A DNA stretch of 64,000 nucleotides from Bemisia tabaci (taxonomy: Eukaryota; Arthropoda; Insecta; Hemiptera; Aleyrodidae). This document shows positions 44,882-59,500 of this stretch, one piece after another (position 1 is the first letter of the stretch; the number at the start of each line of letters is the position of its first letter). The stretch covers positions 31,258,098 to 31,322,097 of the forward strand of contig NC_092796.1 of the NCBI RefSeq assembly GCF_918797505.1. Direction: 5' to 3'. The notes under the pieces are model-generated. The model was not told where the DNA came from. It saw only the letters and a program-made list of their open reading frames with translations, and ran no database searches. A program made the position numbers and the translations under genes.

Positions 44882-46614
44882 AAATTCATTAAAATTGAAA
44901 AGCTTTGTCTCTGGCTATGCATCTCAGTGCAGGGCTGCAAAAAAGTCCAAAATGCCATCCATTTCAAAGGTTCTCAGGAATCAAAAACAGTAGTTTCACG
45001 GCTAAGGGAGCCGCTAGGAGCCAAAGGGCGTTAACATGGATTCGAGACTCATCCTAAAAATTTTTCTCTCGTCCAAAATTGAGAAAAACCGACAGGGGTT
45101 ATATGAACTGACATTGCGTTAGGATAGGTTTCGATATGTTAGGGAGCTGGAATTCTTGGGGAGGTGAAATAGACAAGATGAGCAGAGAATGAGTTAAATA
45201 AAAACCAACCCAGAAATAGAAAATTAAAGTTTAAATTTATTGAGTTCTGATTTAGCTAGTAGAGGAGACACAAATTGTAGGATGTGATTTGAATATCAGT
45301 CAAACTAAACGCTAATCATAGCACAAATATGAAGTGAAAGAGGGAATGATAGGAAGGGTGGAATCTGTGCAGTAGTGGATCAGGATTTTTCATATAACAA
45401 AGAAATACAGGAAAATACAAAATCCAGAGCTAAAGCAGGATTTGGATCGAAAATATTAGGATAAAGTTACAATTTTTTAAGTTATTTTAAATTTTTTTTT
45501 TTTTTTTTCCAAATGAAATTTCAATGCATTGCATCTTTTGGTCAATAAATACGAATAATAAACGCTGAGATGGAAAATGGGCAATTGCAATGCAAGGAAA
45601 ATTTTAGAATACAATTTTGTTCAATTTTTTAAGTCTGTCGCTATGGGAAAGAAATCAAGTGTGATCTAAGTCTTTCTGTTACATTCTTCAAAACCCACTC
45701 AACCAGCACCTAGACCGCTGTTTCGTGTTTTGTATTCAGGCAAAACCAATTAAATTGATTAAAAAAAAAATTAAAACAAAAAGGAGGAATGAAAAAATCC
45801 CTATCAATGGACGGTTTTACACAATTACAAAATAACTTTTACAAATAAATTTTCTTTTGCAGTATTAGAAAAAATTATCGAGCCTCTGCTAGTAAGCTTA
45901 GTCAAGAATTTAGCTAGGTATCTGATAATTAAAATTTTTTGTATAAATAAGAAAAAATTCACTATGGAACACAATGAAAAATGCAAATGACTGTGAATGA
46001 ATGACGCCGAGTCTGTATGATATTAATATGATTTCATGTCAAAATAATAGCAATACATATTAATGGTTCCAACAAAACAAGATGAATAAAGACATACATT
46101 GAAGGATACCAAATGAATTTAACTTTCTTGTGAATAACCTTAACCCTCAGAGATAGGCACAGAATTTAATTTCTAGATTAGTATTCAGAACAACTTATTC
46201 ATATTTTTATCCCTCCTTACAATCACTCGATGAAGCATCCGTGAATATGTGTAGTTACTTGCATTTTATGACTTATGATGATACTCCATAACAACTAGAG
46301 CATCCTCTCGCACTATCATCAAGTGCTAGAAATGGTCTCCTCAAAACTTATTGCCTTCTAGTGTTGTCTCTCGTCGTCAATTCCCCGCACTGCAATCATC
46401 TGCACCAAAATGCGTCTCATTAGTCTAGAACAAAGAGCCAAAACAGAAAACAAACCAAAAAATAAACAAGACTGCTCTCGCCACAGTCCATTTGTGAAAG
46501 AGCTCATGTAACAACCAAAGCTCCACAAGTCCGCTGGGCCGGGCTACCGACGACAAACACCCTTTCGCAACACGGTCAGAAACTTTCGTTTTTGACGGTT
46601 TCTCGACTCAGCGA

Positions 46615-46884
46615 GCCGATTATTGAAACTGATCGACAAAGCTATAGACAAAGACGATAAAAGGAATTTGGAGGGATCCTATTGGTGGAAGCGGGTGGTG
46701 GCAATGAACATAGGAGGTAGGTAATGGACTAACTAATGGCAACCCACGAGAAACCTGACAGTTAGTCCATCATTTTTTTCCTTAGTCATATGCATAAGAA
46801 CCAATCATGTTAACCAATAGGATCGCTCTATACTCCCTATGTCTTCTTTATCTATCGCTTTGTCCATCAGTTTCAATAATCGGC
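46615..46884. mobile_element. MITE with GCCGATTATTGAAACTGAT ends
   Basis: A 270-bp element with about 70-bp inverted ends: left GCCGATTATTGAAACTGATC, right inverted GCCGATTATTGAAACTGATG. Both continue through GACAAAGC.ATAGA.AAAGA and end near ATCCTATTGGT. It sits between copies of a longer GC-rich repeat. Confidence 0.8.
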
Positions 46885-47304
46885 CCGCAGGAGGCCTCGC
46901 CGCGCGCCGAGCCTCGGGACCAGGCGCAATCGATTCGGCGCCTTCAGCCACATACAGGATTCGATCGTAATCTCGACATTTTTTTCCTCTTCCAAAATCG
47001 AGAAAAATGGACAGGTGTTACATGGACTCTCTAAGGTCAAAATCGATAGTTCTCCGATGGAGCCGAAACCAAGCTAGTACGCTTGGAAGTGACCCGCTGA
47101 GTCGGATTTTCTGGCTGGGAAAGCTCCACGAGTCCGCTGGACTCGCCGAGCCTCGGGACCATGCAGAATCTATTCAGCGCCTTCAACTTTATTGTGTTTT
47201 TCTGATCATAACGCCTTCCCAGCGGAAAAGGCAACATTTTGTTATGAATTAATATAGAATGTGATGTGACGTAGCATGAAAGATAAAAAGGGTAACTTTT
47301 AATA

Positions 47305-47323
47305 GGGGGGGGGGGGGGGGGGG
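47305..47323 (+). repeat. G-tract
   Basis: A run of about 18 G residues. It has quadruplex potential on the plus strand, but length is error-prone. Confidence 0.8.
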
Positions 47324-47544
47324 AATAGCACGATAGAGTGTTACTGAGCACATCTCCATAATCAACTAAAATAAACCTTTTAAGACACGTCAACCTGAAA
47401 AGTGACTTCATACAGCAGAAACTACAATAATTACGGTTTAATGAAAGATTACGCGCAAATTTCCAGACGACTGGGTGTCGTTAGGCTATGATTCTGTTAA
47501 AATCCGTCCAATTTTCCTACTTCTGATCGTGCTCGAGGAACGAC

Positions 47545-50500
47545 TCACACTACATACGAATGAAGATCGGTGTAATGATGAAAATAATTAACCTTTGAAG
47601 GGCCACTATGGCTCACACTGTCGGACTGACTGTCGTTGAACGTGAATCTACGGGCGGTCCATTTTTCGTCGAGGGTCGTGTTCAACCAGAGCTTGATGGC
47701 GTTCAGGTTCATGGCTCCCCATTTGATTTCTTTCTTGATCTTCTCTATCGAAGCTATCGCGTCCGTCTCCGCTGCTCCGAACTGACCCTTCCTCTCCTCG
47801 ACCAACCTTGTCACCTGAACAGACATAAACCAAATTTAAGGGCTCGTTATAAATCAGTTACGTCACATTGGAGTCAGTGGCGTGGCGTGCTTTGCGATGT
47901 ATAGATTGATCTGCCTTTTAAACCTATGAAAAAGGATCGATGAACAGGTGTTCGTAGCGAACACCCTAATAATCGATTCTTTACCATACATTCAAATAAG
48001 AAAGGATCGATAATCGATCATTCACGCCTCGCCACTGATTGGAGTCCGAACTTTAAAAACATTCCTCCTTCCTCTCCCTCGGACCTGTCACACACCCACG
48101 TTGCGTTTTTCGACGGAGAAATCGCAATATTTTAAAATTAAGTCGCGATGTTTTTACGATTTTTTGACGATATAATCGCCAGGATCATCAGCATTTGAGG
48201 GATTAACCTCAGCCTTGTCGCAATTTCATCTCCATAAAATCGCGTTCGATGAAATCAAAATTTGTTCTCAATTTATGCCCATTTTTTGTTTGATAACATT
48301 GCGATAAATCGCCACCGATAAGAATCGCGATTTTATTGCAAAGGTGGGGTTGCGATTTGCCCCTCCATGAAATCGGAATCTTTTTGGATATTTGGCAGTT
48401 GACGATGCATATTTGACATACATAATGGATGTGCGGATAAAAACAGCAGTGTAGCAGCTAATGTAGCGAGAGTCGCAGGATCATGTATTTATCAGTAAAC
48501 TTTAACGCCAGTAAAAGAAAATAGGCGGGTTTCAAATAAGTTGTATCAGAGACTTATATCGACGGTGACCGTCCGCAACCACGTATCTCAGTTTGCGGCG
48601 TGGCGGATTTTCAGCCATACTTTATTTTTTTAAAATGAGAAACTACTCAGCGGCAATTCTGAAAAACCGCCGAGATTTTTTTGTTCATTTTGCGAAGAAA
48701 ATTCAAGGAAGGATGTCGAGTTTTTCTCCTTTAAAAAAATAGAATAGGAGCGGAGATTTTGAAACACCGCAAACAAGATACGTAATTAATTTTGGAGCTT
48801 CACCGTCATTCTGTAATATTATTTATTTACCTTGGATAATCCTGCTTCACTTTTGAACTGTCCCAGGGCTAGCTGAACGTACAGGTTCCACATGTTTTTG
48901 GAGAGGCTGAAAAAGAAGTGAAATTATTGTAACTTCAATATTTGTAGAGGACATTTTTGATAAACAGATACAGGTAAAACTTTGGAGGGAATGAAATTCA
49001 AAACCTTAATAAACATGGTGAGGAAAGACCGACTATTTTGACAACGTTTAGAACTAGGGAATCCTGTCTCTCAATTCGAGATGTTTTAGACTTCTTGACA
49101 CGTTTCAAATAAGTAAAAGAAAACAGATAGTTTTAATTTGCGGATTTGCAAATGATCTTTTTGACGTGAAAAAAATTTTCTCAAAAAGTTTAATACAAAA
49201 ATATCCGTACGTTTTATTTCACATGAGGCTGCAGCATAAATTAGATGGAAAATCAAAATTCAGCCACAGTAATTTTATTTCATTTTCGACGTAATGGTAT
49301 ACGCATTATAGCCTAAAAGGTCAAGTCAGACGGATTCAATTCAATCACAACGTTGCATGGTGTATTTTGAAACTTATTAATTTACTTTAAAAGTAAGTTG
49401 CAACTTGCTTATAAAATTAGATGTTGATTTTTTTACGATTTCACGAAAATTTCAGTGAATTTTAATGTAAAACATGTACACGTTGGTGAATAGAAATAAT
49501 GAGTTGTTAGGCGGAACTTTGAATGTTGCGATGCAATATAGGTCTTCCAGCGCTCACTCCTTTGATTGGTTTGCATTTATAAAATGCACATTTTCAAAAT
49601 CAATAAATAAAAAATTAAATTTTTTAGCCTAGGCATACTTCCAAAACAATGGAAGAACGCTATTATTAGTAATCCGCACCAAAAAGACACCGATCGAAAA
49701 ATAGCTAAAAGGGCATTTTTCCTCCATCAATATCTTCACATTATATCACTATATTATTTCCGTCTGAAAAAAGAAATTACAGTTACCTCTCTTTGAGCGC
49801 ATTCCAATTTTCCTTCAAAAATTCAAACATCGTCGTGTAACCAATGCTGGAACTAGCAATGGAGTTAATCATTTTAAATTTATCGCTCTCGCTGAAAACT
49901 GAGGAATTCTGAAGCAGCGTTATATTCAGGATCCTAAAAATATAAACAAGAACGATATTATCTAAAAAAAAATGAATAAAAAGGGGGGAAGGGAGGAACA
50001 AGAGTCGGGATGAAAAAGCAACATTGTATTCCAGATAAATACGCACACTTTTCTATTAAAAAAGACTCCTCTTAAAATAAAAAAGACGTCACATTTTGTC
50101 ACAGTCTCAAATCTTTACAAAAGAAACTAGGTGGCATAAGTTGGGAAGCGCACTCTCATAGCAAGGTATCACGAGATCAGGGCATAATGCGCCTTCTTAA
50201 AACACCCGATACAATTATTCGTACTCAGATGTTGTCCATGTTGCATGTAGGAAAATTGTAGGCGCCTAGTCAGCGTGGTATAGCGATGCGCCGCGCCGCG
50301 CCGCATAATCAAGAGAGCCAACCGACAAATAATCAACTAAGATTCTTTTAGTGTTGAGATTAAGCTCATATTCTCCCCCCATTTTAAATGACACACGAGA
50401 TATTGAATCAGAGATTTGAAGCTAGAGAAACCAAAAATTTGGGAATACTTTGTGAAGAAGGAAAACATACTTGCGAATTCTGACGGGATCTTGAGGACAT

Positions 50501-53500
50501 CCTGCGAGAGTTCTAAACAGGAAATCTCTTTCAGACTGCGATCGGTTTGCTGGGAAGTTCAGAACACGCTCAAGGCCAAATTCCCACTGTTTCTGAGAGC
50601 CCCACAAGAAGACAGAGCACAGGTAACTTCTCGAAACCCTGTACATGAAAAAAAAATTTAAAAGAGTAATTTAAGGTTTGGAGGACCTTGATTATACGCT
50701 AAGGTACTTATTTGAATTAAAAACAAAACAAAAACAAACAAAAAAAAAACAATGAGAAATCCGTAAACCTCCACTGTTGTGTAGAAAGTAATATAATATT
50801 CCATTATGATTTTTTTGTTGTCGAAGTTGCATATCCATCGAATTGAAGGGAAACTCAAGTACTAAACATATTTTATATACTTGATTGAGCCTTTTGTTAC
50901 GAGACCTGTATGATAATTTGAATTTAATGGTTCCGTAGTCCTGTCGAGGAACCAAACGGAGCAGTTATTGCGAAAATGAGGCTTTGAGAATAAGGTCTTA
51001 GTATTTGTAGCGTCCAAGTGGAAAATATTGTTGACCGCCAACGTAAGGGCCGATTGTAAGACCTCTGGTTAGTGGTCAGGTGCTTGTCAAAGTGGTAGTT
51101 TGAGCTGACCAGCGCTTGACCAGAGGTAGGTGTGTGTGGGACACCCGGTTTTCTTTAGGTCAAGTCCAGGTCAGCCTTTGTTCGCTCTCGCAAACCAGTA
51201 GTTAGCCTGATCAGCAGATTGACTGCTGGTCAGAGTCTGACCACTGGTTTGGTGGCCAGAGGTTGACAAGAGATCTTATAGATGGCCCTAACACAGTGCA
51301 AGGAAAATGTTGAAATAAAATTGCGATTTAATTGAATAAAATTGCAATTTTTTTACCATTGGATTTCAACATTTTGGAATAATTTAGTAATTACATGGAG
51401 ATTTCGAGCGATCTATCAGTTGAGCTCCATGTATTTGAGAGGTGAGCAATTTGCAACGCAAAGAAAAATTGCAACTTAAATCACTCTTATTGCATGTTTG
51501 GGATAAACGAGAACTCAAAGGACTGACCGATTTCCATCACAAATTAAATCGAGTGACGACGACAAAAAGCGAGCGGCGGTAGTCGAAAAACTTACTAGGT
51601 CCCAGTATCTGTATTCAATAACGTTTAGCGTGATTTTTGAACTTCATCAGAGTAAAAAGTCACTTAATTCAAACAGAAATATGCTCAAAACCGCCGAGAA
51701 GATTTCCTTATGAATCAATCAAGAAAATAATGCTTTTTTAAAGAGGGAAAAAGCCTATAAATATAAAAAGAAAAGTCACTTACCAAGCAGAAACCCGGTT
51801 TCATTCCGCTATTTTATTCTTGATTCAAAATAAAATCTTCTCAACGGCATACTCAAGAATGTTTCTGCCTAAATCGAATCAATTTTGTCTCTAGTGAGAT
51901 TCGAAAGTTATGCTGAATTCTACTAATTACGGATGCCAGGACTTAGTGAGTTTTTAGACTACCGCTCTCTTTTTGTGCCGTAGTATCTTGATTTATATTG
52001 CTAGGGAAGCTCCATACTCTTAAAGGATGCCCGTCATCTTTCAAATGTACGAGTGCCTTCAATTTCGTATGATACTGTGCAATACCTCTGTTGTGAAATA
52101 GTTGCTTGAGGCGCCGTGGCACGCTGCGGCGCGCACTGGCTCCTACAAACCTAAGGGGATACTTCAAGCAGTGCGCAATGCGTCAAGTATCCCCTTAGGT
52201 TTGTAGGCGCCAGTGCGCGTTGCGCCAGTGGCAGCACGCCGCGCCGGGCGCTACGCTCGGTGTTAGGCTCTAATATTTAAACTCGCAGAATCAGCGTTTT
52301 TCAACTCATGATTTTGAAATGTTTGCACACTCTGTTTGGATTATTCTCATCTAAATTGATGGGGAAAAAATTGTGTGCTTTTGCTGGGCTGCAGCGTAGT
52401 GTGCGCGTAAACAAACGCTCATAATTGGACGAACTTGACTCTAAAAGTGTGCGAATGGGTAAGAACCAAAAATTTCGCACTTCTTGGGTTTTCCCCTTCT
52501 TTTATTCATTTTTGTATAGTTTCTTTCAACTTCAACGCCACTACGGCTCATTGATATAGATATCAATGCCATCGCTTGGAAAATGTTTTCCACGTTTTAA
52601 TAATGTAAACGTTTTTAATAAGAAGGAATATTTTCATTTTAAAAAAAGGGTATACATAAGGTACACTTCGTATTGAAAATTTTAAGGATTGACATAAAAC
52701 CAAATATTCACCAATGACAATTTGAAAAGATGAATCAAGAGAAGAAAGAAACATTTCATTTAAAAAATTAATTACCATAACAGCACAACCTTCTCTCTCA
52801 ATTTTCTCATTTCATTTTGTCCATATAATTTTACGTACGGACTTAATTATAACGCTTGGACCAAGTCGCTGTTGCTTATTTTACGCATGGACGTAAACTC
52901 CCGGACAAAACAGGTGCGTGGACAAAAAATCGTCGACGGAATGTCCTGAAACCTATTTTAGTCCCGGTAAGTTGACAGAAGTTTTCAATCCCATAGACCG
53001 AATTTAAATTGACTGAAGTTTTTTTTCAGGTACACTTAGGCTCGTATTTTTTACCTAAGATCTCGATCACTCAGACCGACGTTCGGTTTGTCCGACCTCT
53101 AAAACCTCAGTTACCTGTGAAGTACTGAAAACTATGGTTTCCCGTAAGTGCTGGATTTCGGTCCGCGAAAGTGAAGTTTTTTTCACTATAAGGTGAGTTA
53201 CTTACAACATTCCAGAGTCTGGATCTGGCACAGACATCCAAAGGTTGTACGAGTCATTGGCCTCAATGATGGATGGGTCAAAACCTGCTTGCCAGAGCAA
53301 GTGCTTCGTTTGTGACCTGAACTCCTGCTTCCACGAGGATTCACTTCCCTCATCGCCCAATGCATCGTAAACCGGCGTGATTAAACCTCTTAGGTACAAC
53401 TGTAAATAGAATCGCAGGTAAGGAAAAAAAGGAATTACTGGTTAACGTGGATCGAGATTAATAGGCACGCATGCACCCAGTGGCGTGGCGTGCTTTGCGA

Positions 53501-56500
53501 TAAATCGATTGATCTGTCATTTAAACCTGTGGAAAAGGATCCATAAACAGCTAGTTTGCAACGAACGCCTTAATAATCGATTCTTCACCACAGTCTTAAA
53601 TGGAGAAATATCGATGATCGATCATTAACACCTCACCACTGCCGCGCCAAGTCGCATCAAGTTTGAATGGAGAACAAGAGATTTAAAGTTGCATCCCCCC
53701 ATGAGACCCAATTTTAAGAGCAAATTTTATTTTTTTTCGACTTTAAGATTTTTGACAAGGGAAAATTTATGACTAGTAAAATTCAAAACCACTCCCAACT
53801 CATTTTCCCCCAAAATGAACCACGTTGCGCAATTGGGAACTAGAATTGTTGGCTCGTTTGTAAAAACACTAATGTCCACAGGGAAACTAATAATACATAC
53901 GTTGTCTCTAAACTGAGCCAGAAATTTTAGCTCCTAATTGAAAAATGTAGACCAAATGCGACTTAAACTTGCGGTTCAACTGTAGTTCATTTTGCAACTA
54001 AGAACTACAACTTCTAATTCATCCGTAAAAAGACTTATGTACGTAGGGAAACTAATGGTACACACGTACGTTGTTTCTAAAGTGAGCCAAACATTTTAGT
54101 TCCGAATCGCAAAATGTAGTCCAGTTGTTGTGCCTACGTGTTTTAGCTCAAATCAATGTTTTTTTGTTTATTTGCTTTTTATAAAATTCAGAATACATTT
54201 ACATGCTTAGTCCGTTGGCTGCTCAAAAATACCCTGCACTTTTTGATCGAAATATGCTGCTTTTAGAGCTCACTTAAAGTGTCTTTTAAAGTGATTTTTT
54301 ACCCAATTGGCACTCCAAGAGACGCAAATGAAACAGATAAAGAGCGCCGTGTATGTTGGTTTTTTTTTTTTTCAAAGCGATATCTTTCGGTCTAATCATT
54401 AGTCTAACTATTGACCTCATCATTCTTACATCGAAAGGTTTAGCGGCTTCTGTTCCATCGAGGAGTTTGCGGAATTGGTCTGCCAAGGGGTAGAAAGTCT
54501 TCCACACTGCCGGGGCCTGCTCGTAGCGCAGGAATAAGGTCATGTTCAATGCTGTGATGTAGCTTAGCTTACTGCTCAGTGCAAGTTTCATTGAATCGTG
54601 GAGTAACTGAATCCTGATTTTCTCCGGCAAGGTCCCGACTTTTTGAGACAGCAAAAACCAATTATGGTTGTCATAGTTGACGACAAACGGCCCTGCAATG
54701 TTAAAATACATTTTAATATTGGATCAAAAATAACAAAAGAAAAGAAGAAAAGGAAGAAAAACATGACAGCTTTTATATTCGAGAGGGAGGGCATGAAAGA
54801 GAGACGTTTCTCAAAAGAAGCCATTAAAATAATATTTTTCGTCCTCTTTTTTTACAAGAAAATTGAAATATTATGGTAAACTAGCAACAATTAAAAACTC
54901 TCTGCTAAATCCATAAATGATGGAAACTTCCGCTTACAAGGATTCAGTTTTTAATTTTGGGCAGTAAAATTAATTTTTAATTCGTGTCAATTTAAATAAA
55001 AAATTATATTGCTCCCAACAAAAAAACGAACGAAAAACATAAATCTTCCTTCATCTGTCAACAGTAAACAGGAGTAAAGAGAAGAGGAAAATAAATATAT
55101 GAAATGCATATTACTGAAATATCCACAATCTTCTGAAAAATTCAGGAGTTGTTGTATCGCAAAGACCATAATATGGTGAAACCATGGTACTAACTTATCA
55201 TAAAACACCCTCATTCACAGTTCAAATAAATCTGAGTTTATTTGTGAAATGGAAAAATAATTAAACGATTAGCGCCTTTAAAACCAAAACTTTACTTACT
55301 TCAAATCTAATATGAAGTAAAAATCTGGTGGTCCTCATGAGCCCTTTTTCAATAGGCAGGAGTTCCCTACAAAAAGAAAGAAATTCAAAGTAAATAAGCA
55401 GAACTGTGAATTTGCAGGCGCTTCTTCATGTTTTAAGTTGTACGGCGTTATCAATTTACTTGAAGACAGAGAGAGAGTGAAAGACTCTTCCATTCGCGTG
55501 ATCGAAGAGTTGAAAGCTAAAAATATTTTCTCTAATATTCCTTTTGAAAAATTCTGAAGTCTTTTGACTCCCAATAATTGAGTAAAATTTTGTTTTCAAT
55601 ATAGAAAACTATTGCATTTTTTTAAAATCTGCGAAGGATTTTTTATGATAAGTTAGTATAATCATGAACAGTATGAGAATTAGATTCAATATAGAACAAA
55701 AATGACGGAGATTTTTGGGCTGACTTTGAACGTTTTAGGACTTAAACTGCCCGTTTCTCGTGGCTTGCAGACGTTTATAAGTCTTACCTTGATGGATAGC
55801 CTGGAACAGTTTTACTTCCGGTTTTCTGCATTTTAAAAAGCGAAAATGGAATTAAAATCGACGGACAATGAGAATTTTACCATTCGTTGACTGCAATGAC
55901 ATCTTGGTTGGATTTTAGTAAGTTGCTTATTTTAAAAAAGTGTTCCTAAAAAATTTTCGAGGCAAAAAAGTGTTTTTCTCCTGTGTAGGCAAATTCTAAA
56001 TTACCTAACGACAAAACTCAATGCGTTTGGGAAACATGAGAATTATAATACAAAAATCTATCAAGGAAACTCACCGATACTACCCGGATTGAATAATAAG
56101 TAATGATCCATTCCAAAATTTTTATTCTTTATCGATATTTGTTGCTGCGGTACAGGTTCTAACCAAGACATGATTTTCGAGATATTTTCATATTCCTTGA
56201 CTTTGTCTTCTGAGACAATCACGATTGGAATCCACCACAAATCAGGTTTGTCGGTTTCGTTTGATGGAGGCAGCAAATCCACAGACCTTAAGAATGGTTC
56301 CTAGGAGCAAGCCAAAGAAGAGAATCACGTAAGCGCTCAGAACTTTCGTTGAAACCGCACGAGAATGCAGTCTCATCAAATACGTAAATATCGATGGCTA
56401 AATTAAAAGATTCGTAACTTCATTGCAATGTTTAAAAATCTCCGGTTATATTTCATTTTTTGAAAAGAAATCCATTCAAAATACCGCAAAATTTTCTTTG

Positions 56501-59500
56501 AACATTATTTTACCGATAAATGCCGGCATGTGAAATCGCTTTACATATGAGAGCGTTTGCGCGGATACCTTTGACAATTTTAAGGAATTTGTCTCGTACG
56601 GTACAGAAAATTCACTATTATTTGTACAAAAATCTACACAACTGTTTTCATGTAAAAAAATATTTGCAAAATAAAATTTGGCAATAGCCGATGTGACTTG
56701 GTTCCTTTCTGCTTAATGCGGTCCAATTGGACGTATTTATGCTAGAGGGAACTATGTGCAAGTGGAAAGATGGGGTGTGCTCGTAGTGAGGTGGATAAGA
56801 AACAATGTAAAAGTGGATATAGTTCCTTTTGAGAAAATGGAAAAGTTTTTCATTAAATCCAAAGGAACTGAGCGCCAACTCGTGAGCCGTGGACATGTGA
56901 CAAGAGCGTTATGGACAGGGCTCATGAGTTAAAGATTCCCGTCACCGATCTCCCCGTAGTGCGTCTCTTCAGTTGCCGCTGACGTCACTTTAAAATTCTC
57001 ATTCATTTTTATGGCCCCTAATCTAACGAGCATGCCCCATCTTTCCACTTGCACATAGTTCCCTTTAGCATGAATACGCCCAATTGCTTCTTATAGAGCA
57101 TTGCAAAGATAGAGAACGATAAATCGTCAACTTAAGAATCATGCAGTTAGTTTACCGGTGCTGTTGCCGATTTTACGCATAATAATTGATATTGTGCCTT
57201 TGGTTGTTACCTGAGTAATTGTCACCGATTTATTGTAGTGACGTGTCACGGTGACCAACGGAAGTCGATCCTTGACGATCCACGATTCCACGATTTGTTT
57301 TACGGATTTTGGCTGAATCCCAGGCAAGAGTCTTTTGTCGGCAAGGGCCTGTTCGGTCATAGCACTCCACAGATCATCGTCCGTGTACACCTTGAATTCT
57401 CTGATAAAGGAAAATAAAATCCATCTATCAAATTAATCACATCGATCAGAAAGAGAGAATGTTACAGGTGGCTTAAGGACTTAAGGTAATTCTTCAGTGA
57501 CTCATCCTATCAATTTATACTGTGAAGTAATTAACATCAAAATTTGTGGTTTTAGGCGAAAATTCCATGCCCAACCTTTCTGAAGGGCTCGTTTCATTTT
57601 TCGGCGGGCTTTATTTCTAGAGGATCTAATGATAAAATGCCTTCAAATTTGCTTTAAGACTTCGAGGAAATCTCTTAGACACGAATGGTTGCTCTACAAA
57701 TCATGCTCAGCACATCGCGATATCAAAACCGAACTACAAAAGATGCTCGAATCCTACGCCTGTATGCTACTCTTCGCGTCTAAAAGATACCTTTGTAGTA
57801 TGAACGAAGAATTGAAAGCGCTCTGCCATTTTGGATCTCGCACTAAAGCCCGCGCTGTTGACGCTGCGCTGCGAGTGAAGTGGTGAATGGCTTAACAGTC
57901 AAAACTCCTTCACTTTCGTGCATATGCAATATGGGCATCCATGAGGCTCGATTAGATTTGGACGAATGGGATAAAATACAGTGAGAATTAAAATTACCTC
58001 TTTTTTATGAAGTTATGAATGCTTTTTTTGAAGGTCTCTGTCCCCAGACAATGCTCCAACATATGAAAAACAAGTTGAGCTGTAAAATAGAATTGAAATG
58101 TAACTATTTAAATCGTTATGACCTTTGTTTTTGAAGTTTTCAAAAACTGGCCACGAAAGGTTTTTTGTGATTTTTCGAGTCGATCTAAGAAAAATAATTC
58201 CTGCGTAATGACAGTGAATGGTCACAAGCCAAGTTAAATTTTAGTTTTGACAAATGAAGCACTCCGTTGTGATGAATTTTCTCTAATCGTCCCACAGTTT
58301 TAAATGGCTCTCTGGGTGCCATAAGTTTGTTTCTCAGCAAAAATAGAAACAGTCGAGGAAGTCTGTTGCTTTTTTCACTTAAAATGGATTCCATTTTTTT
58401 GAAAGCTGTTCTGTATTTGTCATGCCATATTAAACACATACACCAAAGGGATTATGAAAACATAATTTCTTAACAGCTAAAATACTGACAAATGACATGC
58501 ATCTTTGTGATTTATCTCTTCTATGATTTCAGTTGTCATTGTTTTCCACTCCTTACCCGGGTAATGGCGGAATTTTATGCGTTTTATGCTTCAACATATC
58601 AACGCCCTGGTAAAAATTGGCGATAGGAGCTGCGTTTCAAAATACCATAGGAGTTCTTATAGCCGACCGAAGAGGGCGATAGAAAAACATATAGCTGGCT
58701 GTGTAAAAAGTGGAAAAAATCATACGGCCGCGCTACACGAAGCGATAAAAAATTATACAGCCGGGCTGTAGTTCCTATCGCTGGGCTTTACACTTTATCG
58801 CCTGGCTGTTGCTTTTTCGCCATAGGCTATAAGAGGCTATAAGAAATTGTGTAGAAATTCGTGTGCTTTGTAAATCCTTAAGTTTGTACGGAATCACCTT
58901 AATATTTACAAAACGCACATTATATTTTCTTTTACTACATATTTTTTTTTTCATCAATTAAAATGAGAATAATCCATACAGAGTGCGCAAATATTTCAAA
59001 GTCATGAGTTGAAAAACGCTGACTCCGCAAGATTAAATATTAGAGCCTAACACAAAGCGGAGCGGCGGCGCACTGGCGCCTACAAACCTAACAGGGATAC
59101 TTCACGCATTGCGCAATGCGTGAAGTATCCCTGTTAGGTTTGTAGGCGCCAACGCGCGTTCAGCGCCGGCTGCCCGCCCGCCGCGCCGCAGCGTACCGCG
59201 GCGCTTGAAGCAACTATTTCACACCAGAGGTATTGCACAGTATCATACGAAATTGAAGGCGCTCCAACATATTAGGATTGGCAGGCATCCTTCAAAATTA
59301 CGGAGCTTTCCTCGAAAATTAAATCAAGATACTGCGGCCCAAAAAGAGAGCGGTAGTCCAATAACTCACTAAGTCCTAGCATCCGTAATTAGTAACGTTT
59401 AGCATGCACTTTATCGCCAGGTTGTTGCTTAATCGCCATCGGCTATAAGAAATTGTGTTGCTGGCTACAGATGCTATTAGAAATTTTACAGCCGGCTGTA

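Larger units (their letters stand above)
44655..47544. other. Intergenic between SAMM50 and the aminopeptidase-like gene
   Basis: Both genes end here. No supported gene lies between. The interval holds the SAMM50 poly-A signal, a MITE, a repeated GAGCCTCGGGACCA segment (about 46910 and 47150) and a G-tract. The frames at 46807-47034 and 47007-47411 are repeat-derived and not protein-like. Confidence 0.5.

Noticed and set aside
58185..58439. 84-codon minus-strand frame between aminopeptidase-like exons
   Set aside because: Matches no family I know and lies in an intron of an otherwise continuous gene model.
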